Shown here in pieces: positions 21,806-32,800 of a stretch of DNA of 64,000 bases. A program made the position numbers and the translations under genes. How positions within the stretch are numbered: the first letter of the stretch is position 1; each line of letters opens with the position of its first letter. Where the stretch lies: the NCBI GenBank assembly GCA_021234155.1, contig JAJEKV010000057.1, positions 5,115,821 through 5,179,820 on the forward strand, read 5' to 3'. The stretch is from Isoetes taiwanensis. Lineage: Eukaryota; Streptophyta; Lycopodiopsida; Isoetales; Isoetaceae. A model generated the notes under the pieces. The model did no database searches and was not told the DNA's origin. It was given only the letters and a program-made list of their open reading frames with translations.

Positions 21806-22664
21806 CTTCATTCTCTCCTTAATGCTCCAATGCTGGTCGAATTTTAAGCAGCGTAGCAAAGCTGGACCACTGTATATATTTGTGATGCATCAATATATGC
21901 TAATTTTTACGGTTGTCCAAGCTTCCATGCTTAGTAGTAAAACATCAAGCAAACACATTCGAATAAGAAGATCTGTATTGTTTTAAAATTGTTAGGAGGA
22001 ACATATTGCCATGAGAGGGGAGAAAACACATGAACAAGCAAGGAATATTATCGAGATAAACAAGAATAATCACCTTCTCTCAAAGAATGCTTAATTTTTC
22101 CATACAACTTAAAGGACATTACCTCTTTCTTATCCCAATATTGTTTAAGAAAAGGAGATTTCAAGTCTGTTTCTATCCATTCACTAGGCTACCACAAGTT
22201 CTTTAAAACTAATTAGAAATATCCCTGGCTCTGCGATAAAAAAGCAAAAGCTCGATATAAAAATGCAGAAGCTCTATTCAGTTTTGCAATATAAAATACA
22301 TTGCAAAAGGAAGTGTTGTGAATATATTGCAAAAGGAAGTGTTGTGTTATGATGATATGGTTAATGTAAAAGGAAGTATTGTGTTATAATGAGATGGTGT
22401 GTCACTCAAACCTGAGAACATAATTTGATCTTGAAATTCAACTAACATTCTTCCATGCCATGTCTTTTGAGAACATAATTTAATGTGGAAATTCCACTGA
22501 TCTTCTATGCCATGTGTCCAAAGCGCTAAAACAAGATTTCTTTTTTATAAATTTAACACTAAAATACCATATGAACCCAGGAAGATATGTGGATTTGAGA
22601 CTTCTTAAAGAAGAATTGATCATATACTTTAGCAGACATACATGTAGAACAAAATGGAGCACTA

Positions 22665-22945
22665 TAATTACAAACATGAATGGAAGCGTCGGACAATGGT
22701 TTGCTCACCCTACCAGTTTGGCCCATCGTAACTATGAACGGGAATGGAAGCGTGGGATAATGGCTTGCTCACTCCTTTCCAGTTTGGCCCACAGTCGGAC
22801 AATGGATCACCATAACTACAAACATGAAAGGAAGCGTGGGATAAGGGCTTGCTCACTTCTTACCAGTTTGGCCCACTGTAACTATGAACGAGAATGGAAG
22901 CGTGGAAAATGGCTTGCTCACTTTTTATCAGTTTGGCCCACAGGT
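22665..22945. repeat. minisatellite, four diverged copies of about 60-80 bp
   Basis: Repeated elements are GGAATGGAAGCGTGG, ATGGCTTGCTCAC and CAGTTTGGCCCA, with alternating TAACTACAAACATGAA and TAACTATGAACG starts. It lies within the Helitron. Confidence 0.8.
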
Positions 22946-23669
22946 TTGATAAAATTCTCTTTTTTTCTTTCCTTTCTTTGATTAAGACTAGACCATTGTT
23001 TTGCAACATACTTATTAATGGTTCAAAACACAGCTTCATGGATTTTCTTGAATATATGTATCCCATGTGTGCCTACTCTAATATTGTAGAGTCATGGATA
23101 CATGTTTCACATTTTATTTACACACACAATTAATAAGATCCAAGTAGATTTTAGGTAGCTCCAACTATAAGTGCAAAGTACTTTTAAAGGTAGCTATAAA
23201 TAAGGTGCAATACACAATGAAAAAATTGTCTAAGGTCACACTGAATAATGCAATGCCTTCAAACGGTATGGTGTTGTTCACAACACATCCATACTGGACC
23301 GCCTGAATCACACGAGTGAATGAAAGTCAAGTCCCCATTAGAATTGGATCTCACCTAAATCGCCCCATCTATTCCCCCCCTCCCCCCTCCCGGAAAGTTC
23401 GGTTTTTCAAGAACCGAAGGGGCATAGCCACAACACATCCACATTCATATACAAGCAGCAAGAGAGAGTGACTATATGAGATTCAATACACGACATCAAC
23501 ACCTCATACACATGGTCACTTGCAATCTACATGTTCTCAAAGTGATCCAATGGCCTAGAACTTATTCTATGCAAATGCGCAGTTACAATAGTCTAGAAGT
23601 TACTGTACGCAGTTTTCCAACACTTACAAGTTCAAAATTATACCCAGCAATGCTGGGCACCGTTACTAG

Positions 23670-24452
23670 TATGATATGTTGTTAGTGGAGTGTGGGATGC
23701 TCTCTTTGGAAGCGGAAGCACTTTGTAAGACTCTCCATTATGTGCATAAGGTGCTCTATGTCATGCCGAATGATAGTCTGCCAAGGTTGTCTTTGGAGGA
23801 GACACGCACAAAAGGATGGTTTGCGGACATAGAGGGGTGGCTAGCTAGATGGGGGATGCATATGGATGATTTAGAAAATTGTAAGGATAATATACGAGGT
23901 TGGGTTGTGGATAATGTAACCCGTGTGTGCTGGAGAGAAGGCGCGGTTAAGAAGGAGTTCTACAGGGTCCATATCAATCCCATGCTACAAGGGGCCAGTT
24001 ACTTACACGAACACATTTCTGTTAAACACAGATAGGCTATATGTAGGACGAGGTTAAGCTCACACAGGCTTGGGTGGAGTTGGGGAGATGGAGTGATATT
24101 CCACATGAGCTTAGGTCGTGCAAGTTGTGGGACTGTGGGACTCTTGAGGATGAGGCACATGTGCTACTTCACTGTTCATCATATGCCACATTGCATGCTA
24201 AACATGGTATGAAAGCTTATATACTTGCTGAATTGCCCTGGGGATGTGATTGGGGCGTATATACTTGCTATTTTGGACCATAAGGAAAGATGCTTGAAAG
24301 CAGAGGAGGACGAGGAAGAGATTGAGGGGGTTAATGCATTATTATCCGATGATGCATTAGATGAACTTTTCTATAATTACTAATGTACTGGTTTGGACGT
24401 CTCATAGGCCTGGCGGTCTCACAGACGTAATAATACAATTTCATTTCATTTC

Positions 24453-24456
<4 letters not shown>
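23670..24456 (+). pseudogene. LINE B C-terminal domain and 3' end
   Basis: This continues the RT ORF after the Helitron: MLLVECGMLSLEAEALCKTL, KGWFADIEGWLARWGMHMDD and FYRVHINPMLQGASYLHEHI. A frameshift/stop region follows, then GRWSDIPHELRSCKLWDCGT with EDEAHVLLHC (C-x2-C-like/H-x4-C Zn motif, first Cys pair altered). The acidic tail and the family 3' signature come last. Confidence 0.85.
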
Positions 24457-24486
<30 letters not shown>

Positions 24487-24487
<1 letters not shown>

Positions 24488-25183
24488 GAATGAAAGATGA
24501 TAGCCTTCCATATTTAGCATGACAAGACAATGAAACCAAGGGATGGTATGTGGAGGTGAAAAAGTGGGTTAACAAATGGGGAATGAACATCGAAAATATG
24601 CCCCATGGAAAAGATAAGATCAGAGAATGGGTTAGGATATGTATGCAGTATAAGTGCAGTATATGTGTGCAGTATATTTGGTCTTTCAGGTAGCCCATCG
24701 GCTCTAGATGGGACCTGAAAGACCAAATATCAATGAAAAAGAGAGATGCCATCTGTCGAATGCGAATGAGCTCACATCACTTAGGGGTTGAAGTTGGACG
24801 ATGGGGGGTTTCCTAGAGAATACCGCACTTGCAAGGTTTGTGGCGTGAGTGAGGTAGAAGATGAGGCACATTTTCTCTTATATTGCCCAACATATCAGAA
24901 TTTGCGGGATAAACTCGGACTAAAGGCTATGTCATTGCTAGACTTCTTCTCATATGCAAGCAACATAGTAGGAAAGTATATCATTGAGGCACAAGATTTG
25001 AGAGCAGTATCAATAAAAAATTACAAACAACTTCTAGATGATTTTAAGAGGAGTTTAGAGAGAGAGGCAGGTGATACCCCAATAGGGGGTACACTTTAGC
25101 ATGTATGTCTGAAAATATATGTACCTTTTTTGAAACATCTAATAGGCCTGATGGCTCATAGATGGAAATAAACAAATTTCTTT
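24487..25183 (+). pseudogene. LINE copy 4 (same family), 5'-truncated C-terminal fragment
   Basis: It begins right at the end of LINE B's (TC)n tract with DDSLPYLA and KGWYVEVKKWVNKWGMNIEN. It then has the intact family Zn motif CKVCGVSEVEDEAHFLLYCP (24788-25099 frame) and the 3' signature ATAGGCCTGATGGCTCATAG. Part of the middle is missing or rearranged (24650-24740 holds a short inverted repeat around TATTTGGTCTTTCAGG/CCTGAAAGACCAAATA). Confidence 0.8.
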
Positions 25184-25206
25184 CTCCCCCCCCTCTCTCC
25201 TCCTCC

Positions 25207-25237
<31 letters not shown>

Positions 25238-25290
25238 CTCTCCCCCCCTCTCTCCCTCCCTCCCTCCTCCCTCCCTCCCTCTCTCTCTCT
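25184..25290. repeat. pyrimidine-only tail (CTCTCC/TCCC)n of LINE copy 4
   Basis: A degenerate (TC)n tract rich in CCCC and CCCT interruptions. A different repeat family (R1) begins after TCTCTCTAGAGG. Confidence 0.9.
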
Positions 25291-26530
25291 AGAGGCCAAG
25301 CCCCAGGAGATGGACCCCAAAAATGTTCCTGAGGTAGCCTTTTCTGGCAACGCTCCTCTGGGAGGCCGTATGTTGATGCCTCCCCTCCCATAGCTCAATT
25401 TCCCTATCCGATCATTGAATCCACCTTCCAAGATCCTGCTTCGAGCAGGTGCAAAAGAATCCAAGATCGGTCTGATAAAACTTATCAAACCGCGAAAAGT
25501 TCTGCGGGCGATCATGTAGAAACCCGAGTATTTCATCGTTCGGGTAGTATAGAGGCTTCAGAATGGCGATTTGACTTTGCCATATCATCCGGAATGGCAA
25601 AATTACCCTAGGGACCAAGTTATATGTTCAGTTTTGGCAACGAAAGAAACACGAACACTCTACATGGCAGTATTCCGCAGCCACCTCCTAGGCCAATTGA
25701 CTACGAATGTGTTGAACATGAGCTACTTTGGTGCTTCTTAGAGAAGGAGTAGTCTTCCCCCACGAAACTTGGTCCCCATAGTAATGTCGACGTTCTGAGT
25801 CCATTGGCAGATCTAATTCACAGTTCGAGAGTGAAAAAAGTGCCCGTCCGGAGCCAGGAGCCTTTGGGAGAGGACCTTTGGGGCAAGCTGCTTCTGGGGG
25901 GTTTTAAGGGCCCTTCTTCTGGCATCAATGCTCGCCTCTACATGATGATACGGCACAAAGTTCTGTTCGAATCTGACTAGGATATGCCTCTGAAACATAA
26001 ACCCTGCGTGTTGCTAGGTTACTGTAGGATTTACGTTATGGAGGTCGAATTTTGGTCGTTTCCACTTGGGACATGATCGAGAAGTTGCAGTTGAAAATGC
26101 AAAGCAAGAGGAACTGATGGAATGGGGTTTGAATTTATCCTCCTCCCAATGTGGCAATTAGAAGTCAAGACTGCCTTTTGCAGTAGCAAGATTGTTTGGG
26201 ATTGTTCAGGATGACCGATAGATCCCAACTCTACTATTTCAGTTGCCATGGCTCTACATCCATGTTTAGAATTGATGCACCTAGTTATCTATGAAAACAA
26301 CTACGTTTCGGCCTCTAAAGTAAACGCTGTGTGTTGCAAGGTTATTGTAAAGTTTACATTATGGAGGTCGAGTTTTGGTTGTTTGCACTTGGATGTGGTC
26401 CAGAAGTTGTAGTTGAAGACGCGAAGCAATAGGAACTGACGGAATGGGGTTTGGATCCATTCTCCTCCCCCTGTGGCAATTAGAACTCAAGAGCTAATTG
26501 TATACATATTATCTTCAATAGAAGTATCCA
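25291..26530 (+). repeat. repeat family R1, plus-oriented copy
   Basis: It shares blocks with the inverted copies at 27.5-30.7 kb: a coding-like stretch (TKLGPHSNVDVLSPLA; FKGPSSGIN), a GGTTTACGTT-type block with a Cys/Leu-rich reading, and GATCCAAACCCCATTCCGTC-like sequence in reverse complement. The end segment is itself partly duplicated (about 26000-26270 and 26310-26480). No TIR or LTR edge was identified. Confidence 0.6.
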
Positions 26531-26720
26531 AAAGACTAGGAATTATTGACCCTGCACGTGATCTAAGGCCCTATTCAGACTTGTGACAGTTGTAATCATG
26601 CAAAGAAACAGTTCGAGATCCAGAAAACAGTTGCTGGTTTTTTGTGACAGTTTGCTGACAGAATTTTGTTCCACTTTGAACTCGTTTTTCTCCATCATCC
26701 CAGTTCTAAATTAGGTCATA

Positions 26721-27484
26721 TCCTATATAATGTTTTAGCGTGTGTCCGTTTTCCATCAAGCCCTAAATCTAATGGTGTAGATTTGATTGACTTAATCGGA
26801 TGGTGATGATTTTATTGCAATATCGAAGATTAAGGAAAAGGGAGAATGAAAAAGGAAAAGTGAAGGGAAAAAGGCACGAGGGAAAGGGGAAGAGAGGAAA
26901 AGGGCATGGGAAAAGGGGGAAGAAGAAAATGGTGAGGAAAGGGAAAAGTGACATGGGAAAAGGGAACAAGAAAGGGAAAACAAAGAGGGGAGAGAGGAAT
27001 GGGAAGGGAGAAAGGGCAATAAGGAAAGAGTGGGGAAAGGAGGAAAAGGGAAGGGAAAAGGGGCATTGGAAAAGCCAAAGGGGAAGAAAAAAAGAAACAC
27101 GAAAAGTAAAAAGGGAAGGGAACTCCATATTCAAACCCCTACAATTTGGCGTATCAACCTTCAGTTATATGTAGAATCTTAGCCATAATTTTGTATACGA
27201 CAAGCAACCAATTGAACAAATACTTCTTTAGGTATTTTTACATCCTCGCCTACTAACATGCACCTAAGCCCCACCCATAGAACACTATTGCAAAAATCAC
27301 AACATACAAGCTTGCAAGGCATGAATGGTATTCATGTTTCTTTATACGTGAACTAGCAAGTCATTTCGTCATAGCTATGTGGCACTACTTTGTTATAGAG
27401 GCCGTGCCAAACCAATATCAACTTAAAATTCAGCCAGTGCTTGACTGGTACCTATGCCCGGCAACGTCGGGCACCCGTTACTAG
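26721..27484 (+). mobile_element. Helitron (family H1), short 764-bp copy
   Basis: The 5' end TCCTATATAATG at 26721 follows A(26720), with the family block TCAAGCCCTAAATCTAATGG shortly after. The 3' hairpin TGCCCGGCAACGTCGGGCA is followed by CCCGTTACTAG ending at 27484, then T. It is a deletion derivative with no coding capacity. Most of the interior (26830-27123) is a purine-only tract of GGGAAAAG-type words. Confidence 0.88.
26830..27123. repeat. purine-rich tract inside the Helitron
   Basis: About 290 bp almost purely A/G on the plus strand (GGGAAAAGGG, GGAAAAGGG words). The ORFs on both strands are low-complexity artefacts. A matching tract occurs in the Helitron at 61562-62008 in opposite orientation. 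Confidence 0.9.
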
Positions 27485-27485
27485 T

Positions 27486-30400
27486 TTTGTAAATTTTGCA
27501 TAAAGATTGGTTGTCTTAAGCAACCTGGAAGTTCTAGCAGAGCCATGGCAACTAAAAAAACGGAGTTTGGATCTATCGGCCATCCAGAACGATCCCAAAC
27601 AATGTCTAGCTACTGCAGAAGCAGCTCTTGACTTTTAATTGCCACATCGGGAGGAGGACAGATCCAAACTCCGTTCCGTCAGTTCCAATTGCTTTGCATT
27701 GTCAATTGCAACTTCTTGTCCACATCCCAAGTGTAACAGACCAAAACTCGACCTCCAAAATGTAAACCCTTCAAGAACCTAGCAAGACACAGGGTTTACG
27801 TTCTGGAGGCCGAAACGTGGTTGTTTTCTTGGATAACTCAGTTTAGACATGCATGTAGCATCATGACCAATGAAAAAATGGGGTTCGGATCTATCGTCGT
27901 CGAGAGTATCCCAAGCAATGTCTTGCCGCTGCAAAAGTGGCTCTTGACTTCTAATTATCACAGCAGAAGGATAATAGATCCAAGCCCCATTCCGTCAAAT
28001 TCCTATTGCTTCGCGTATTCAACTGCAACTTCTCGACCATGTCCCAAATGCAATCGACCAAAACTCGACCTCCATAATGTAAACCTTTCAATAACCTAGC
28101 AACACACAGGGTTTACGTTTCGGAGGCTATATCCTAGTCAGATTCGACCAGGATCTTGTATACTATCATCTTGAAGAGGGAGGGTGTTGATGCCAGAAGA
28201 CGGACCCTTAAAACCTTCTGGAAGCAGCTCGCCCCAAAAGTCCTCTCTTGAAGGCCCTTGGCCACGGACGGGCAATTGTCCCACTCCGGAACTGTGAACT
28301 GGCTTTGCCAATGGACTCAAAACTTTGACATTACCCTGGGGACCAAGTTTCGTGGGGAGAAGACCACCCCTTCTCCAAGAAGCGCCAAAGTAGCTCGTGT
28401 CTAACACATTCAGGGATAGGTTCTGTACGTACGAAATCTAAATTCATGACGTATAAAGTTAAAAAATACGTATTTTTTTGAAAAAAACATATTTTACATA
28501 TTTTTTAGTCGCCGGCCGAAAAAAAAATTTGCGTACGCGAAACCTTCTAAACCACGTACGCGAAACAATGGAAACCGCGTACGCGAAAAAAGAGAGACAA
28601 AAAAGAAAATTGCTTTCGCGTACGCGCTTTATACTGTTTCAAATTTCAAATTGGTACACGATTTTTTTTTCGCGACGGCGCTTTATCTTTGTTCGCGTCT
28701 GCGATTTAGATGGTTTCGAGTACGCGAAATTCAAATTTCAAATTAAAAATAAATAAATAAAATTGCGTGCGCGGTTTTCACTGTTTCGCGTACATGAAAA
28801 AACTTTCACGTACGCGAAACAATATAAAGCGCGTACGCGAATTTTTTTCTTTAATTTTTTTTTTTTGCGTACACGGTTTTCACTGTTTTGCGTACACACT
28901 TTGGTTCTTTTCGTGTACGCGAAAATCTTCCAATGCCGGAATTGTTTTTTGCCATATTCTTTATGTATTATATGGCAAATCTGTGCCGTATCATACGAAT
29001 AATACGTACTGTGTATAAAATGTACGGAGTATTGAACCAATGTATTGAATAATACGTATTGCGTTGACTTCTAATTGTCACAGCAGGAGGAGAATAGATC
29101 CAAACCCCATTCCGTCAATTCCTATTGCTTCGCATCTTCAACTGCAACTTCTCGACCATGTCCCAAGTGCAACCGACCAAAACTCGATCTCCATAATGTA
29201 AACCCTTCAATAACCTAGCAACACAGAGGGTTTACGTTTCAGAGGCTATATCCTAGTCAGATTCGGCCAGGATCTTGCTGCATACTATCATCTTGAAGAG
29301 GGAGGTGGTTGATGCCAGAAGACGGACCCTTAAAACCTTCCGAAAATAGCTCGCCCCAAAAGTCCTCTCTTGAAGGCCCCTGGCCATGGACGGGCAATTG
29401 TCCCACTCCGGAACTGTGAACTGGCTTTGCCAATGGACTCAGAACATTGACATTACCCTGGGGACCAAGTTACACGGGGAGAAGACCACCCCTTTTCCAA
29501 GAAGCGCCAAAGTAGCTCATGTCTAAGACATTCAGAGATAGGTTCTGTACGTACGAAATCTAAATTCCTGATATATAAAGTTAAAAAATACGTATTTTTT
29601 TGAAAAAAACATATTTTACGTATTTTTTAGTGGCCGGCCCGGAAAACATTTCGCGTACGCAAAACCTTCTAAACCGGGTATGTGAAACAATGAAAACCGC
29701 GTACGCGGAAAAAGAGAGAGGAAAATAAAAAATAAAAAATGCTTTGGCGTACGCGCTTTATACTGTTTCAAATTCAAATTGGTACGCGAATATTTTTTTT
29801 TTTGCGTCGCGTTGATAATCTTTGTTTAGGTAATGCATGCGGTTTAGAAGGTTTAAGTCCAGCGAAATTCAAATTTCAAATATGTATTTGGAAAAAAAAA
29901 AAAACAAAAATCGCATACGCAGTTTTCACTATTTCGCGTGTGAAAAAATTTTCGCGTACGCGAAATAGTATAAAGCGCGTATGCGAATTTTTTTCTTTAA
30001 ATTTTTTTTTTCGCGTACGCGGTTTTCACTGTTTCACGTACGCGCTTTAGTTCTTTTTTCGTACGCGAAAATCTTTCGACGCTGGAATTGTTTTTTGCCA
30101 TATTTTTTATGTATTATACAGCAAATTTGTGCCATAATATATGAATAATACGTATTGCGTATAAAAGGTACGGAGTATTGAACCAACGTATTGAATAATA
30201 CGTATTGCGTCGACTTCTAATTGCACAGCGAGGAGAATAGATCCAAACCCCATTCTATCAATTCCTATTGCTTCGTGTCTTCAACTCCAACTTCGCGATC
30301 ATGTCCCAAGTGCAACCGACCAAAACTCGACCCCTTCAATAACCTAGTAACACACAGGGTTTGCGTTTTGGAGCCTATATCCTAGTCAGATTCGACTAGG

Positions 30401-31010
30401 ATCTTGCATATTGTCATCTTGAAGAGGGAGGGTGTTGATGCCAGAAGATGGACCCTTAAAACCTTCCGGAAGCAGCTTGCCCCAAAAGTCCTCTCTTGAA
30501 GGATCCTGGCCACGGACGGGAAATTGTCCCACTCCGAAATTGTGAACTGGCTTTGCCAATGGACTCAGAGCATTGACATTACCCTGGGGACCAAGTTTCG
30601 TGGGGAGAAGACCACCCCTTCTCCAAGAAGCACCAAAGTAGCTGATGTCTAACACATTCAGGGATAGGTTCTGTACGTACGAAATCTAAATTCCTGACGT
30701 ATAACGTTGAAAAATACGTATTTTTTTTGAAAAAAATGTATTTTTCGTATTTTTAGTCGCCCGGCGAGAAAAAATTTCGGACGTCAAACCTTCTAAAACT
30801 TCTAAACAGTATGTGAAACAATGAAAACCGTCAGACGCGTGAAAAAGAGAGAAATTTTTTTTGCTTTTCGGCGTCGGCGCTTTATCTGATTTCAAATTTC
30901 AAATTGGTACGCGAATATTTTTTTTTTTGCGTACGCGCTTTATATTGTTTCGCGTATATGGTTTAAAAGGTTTCGAGTACGCAAAATTCAAATTTCAAAT
31001 TTGTGCACGG
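27486..31010 (-). repeat. composite tandem repeat: R1 plus AT-rich CGTACG element, three units of about 1.12-1.15 kb
   Basis: Units start near 27943, 29064 and 30210 with TTGACTTCTAATTGTCACAG. Each has an R1 part ending CTAACACATTCAGGGATAGG and an AT-rich part starting TTCTGTACGTACGAAATC. The AT-rich part carries repeated CGCGTACGCG-type palindromes in AT-only filler. Minus-strand R1 fragments encode a conserved coding-like peptide (LLPTKLGPQGNV, FKGPSSGINTLPLQDD) in all three units. An extra partial R1 lies at 27500-27830. Function unknown. Confidence 0.75.
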
Positions 31011-31483
31011 AGGGATAGGTTCTGCACATACGAAATTATTTTTTTCTGGACGTATAAAGTCCAAAAATACGTATTTTTAGGTAAAATACGTATTTTTTGG
31101 TAAAATACGTAAAATACGTATTTTCCGTATTTTTCCCTCGTCGGCCGGAAAAAAAAATTTTCGCATAAGCTATTTCCCTTACGCGAAGATTTCAAAAAAA
31201 AAAAAAAATAAAAAATCGGCGTAAAGTTTAAACCTTACGAAACTTTTTTCACGTAAGGGAAACTGAACGTTTCGCTTATTTTTTTTTTTTTTTAGTTTCG
31301 CGTAAGCGAAAGTTAAGGTTTCGCTTACGCGAAAAAAGTTTCGCATAACGCTAAACGCGAAAAATTCTCGACGCCGGAATTTTTTTTTGCCGTAATTTTG
31401 ACGTATTATACGTCAAATTTGTGTCATATCATTCGAATAATACGTATTGAGTATAAAACGTATACAGTATTGAACCTATCCCT
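31011..31483. mobile_element. AT-rich MITE-like element with AGGGATAGGTTC terminal inverted repeats
   Basis: It starts AGGGATAGGTTC and ends GAACCTATCCCT (12-bp perfect TIR), 473 bp long. The interior is AT-rich with ATACGTATTTT and TTCGCGTAAGCGAAA-like words. The same ends occur at 28409, 29548, 30659, 32513, 34599, 50889-50899 and 53110-53121, so this is a multi-copy family. No target duplication was resolved and no coding sequence seen. Confidence 0.7.
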
Positions 31484-32475
31484 GGCGTACACGAAAGCAA
31501 CAAAAAAAAATTAACTTGTACGCGTACGCGGTTTAGATTTTTTCGCGTACGCGTAATTTTTTTTTCGGCCGACGACTAAAAAATACGTAAAATACGTTTT
31601 TTTTTAAATACATATTTTTTACTTTATACGTCAAGAATTTAAATTTCGTACATACAGAACCTATCTCTGCCCTGTACTAGACCCACACGGTTGATGCAAA
31701 AGAAATAACACAACATTCAACCTCTGCCAAACATCGTCACCAAGAAAGACGGTCTCCAACCATGGCCTACAAAAAAAAGGGCGGATTCGGCCCTGCCTGG
31801 ACCTCTTTGAGATTCTGTAGGGATCGAAGCTCTGCCTTGCCACTGAAACTTTCCAACCCTGCCATCTACAAGTGGACCAACAAATGCATACAAAACAAGC
31901 TGCGGAGAAAACAAGGCTGAGAAGAAGAGCCATTGCGCCCCAATCGAGCTTCACAATCTACCAAAATCTTTTGTAAGAAGCAAATGACAAATCCAGATAT
32001 ACAACACAAGGAACAATGAAACCTACAACACAAAGGACAATGAAACCTACAGTGGGGCTTGAACCCACATAGCCCATGGATCTAGCAACAGAAAAATAGA
32101 GGGGTTCAAAAGCAACCCGTCGTAGCAGACCAGCAACATCTCCTCTACCATGAAACCACCCTGCCTGTTTCTTCAAAATAAGTAACCGTAGTAGACTCCG
32201 AGGATTCAGCATGCATGGAAGTTTGTGTCAAGAGCAGCCCACCTTTTACTTCTGACCGTATCAAATCTATTCCTTCTACAAAAACAACTCAAAAAACTTG
32301 AAAAGACTCGAGATTTTTCAAGATTTTAAGCACCTCTAAAATTAGCAATAAGAACCGCAAATTTGGTATTTATACAACCCAAAATACAATATTGCCTAAA
32401 AATCTTATGCCCAACTAATGCCTAAATACCCTCCAGCAATACACAAAGGATTAGGCAAACCTTATTTGAATTTGA
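31238..32475. repeat. 1.2-kb segmental duplicate, copy 1 (partner at 52884-54115)
   Basis: Near-identical to 52884-54115 in the same orientation, including the AT-rich element end, the block from CCCACACGGTTGATGCAAAAG to ACACAAAGGATTAGGCAAAC, and the intervening spacing. A few substitutions and small indels separate them. ORFs seen in both copies (such as 31661-31954 on the minus strand) have no recognisable domain. Confidence 0.9.
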
Positions 32476-32510
32476 ATTTGGCGTACGCGAAACAGTATAA
32501 AGCGCGTACG

Positions 32511-32800
32511 CCAGGGATAGGTTCTGTACGTACGAAATTATTTTTCTCGACGTATAAAGTCCAAAAATACTTATTTTTAGGCAAAATACGTATTTTTCCC
32601 TCGCCGAGAAGAAAAAAAATTTCACAGACGAACTCTTTTCAAAAAAAGTTTAAACTGTCTGTGAAAAAAAAAAAAAAAAAAAAAATTAATAATAATAATA
32701 TTTTCGCGTAAGCGAAACCTTCACTTTCGCTTTAAAAAAAAAAAAGAAAAAAAAATCGGATTTTTCTTTCGCGTAAGCGAAAGCTCTGTTAATCATGACT
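32511..32800. repeat. partial AT-rich TIR element
   Basis: It begins CCAGGGATAGGTTCTGTACG at about 32511 and contains A-runs, an (AAT)n patch and TTTTCGCGTAAGCGAAACC. The other end is not visible. Confidence 0.6.

Larger units (their letters stand above)
20190..23669 (+). mobile_element. Helitron (family H1), 3480 bp, inserted in LINE B RT
   Basis: The 5' end TCCTATATTATAATG at 20190 follows A(20189). The 3' end has a hairpin (TACCCAGCAATGCTGGGCA type) about 7 bp before GTTACTAG, ending at 23669 and followed by T(23670). There is no target-site duplication, as expected for A/T-targeting Helitrons. Precise removal restores the LINE frame. No Rep/helicase coding was found, so it is non-autonomous. 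It carries a roughly 700-bp internal tandem duplication, a minisatellite (22665-22945) and a pyrimidine-rich patch (23370-23395). Any captured host gene was not recognised. Confidence 0.88.

Noticed and set aside
26769-27174. Long ORFs on both strands (Phe/Pro/Ser-rich and Lys/Gly/Glu-rich)
   Set aside because: Low-complexity translation of a purine-only tract inside a Helitron. The same applies to 61421-62044.
31661-32212. Minus-strand ORFs shared by the two 1.2-kb duplicates
   Set aside because: Similarity follows from the duplication itself; no domain and no evidence of selection on the protein.
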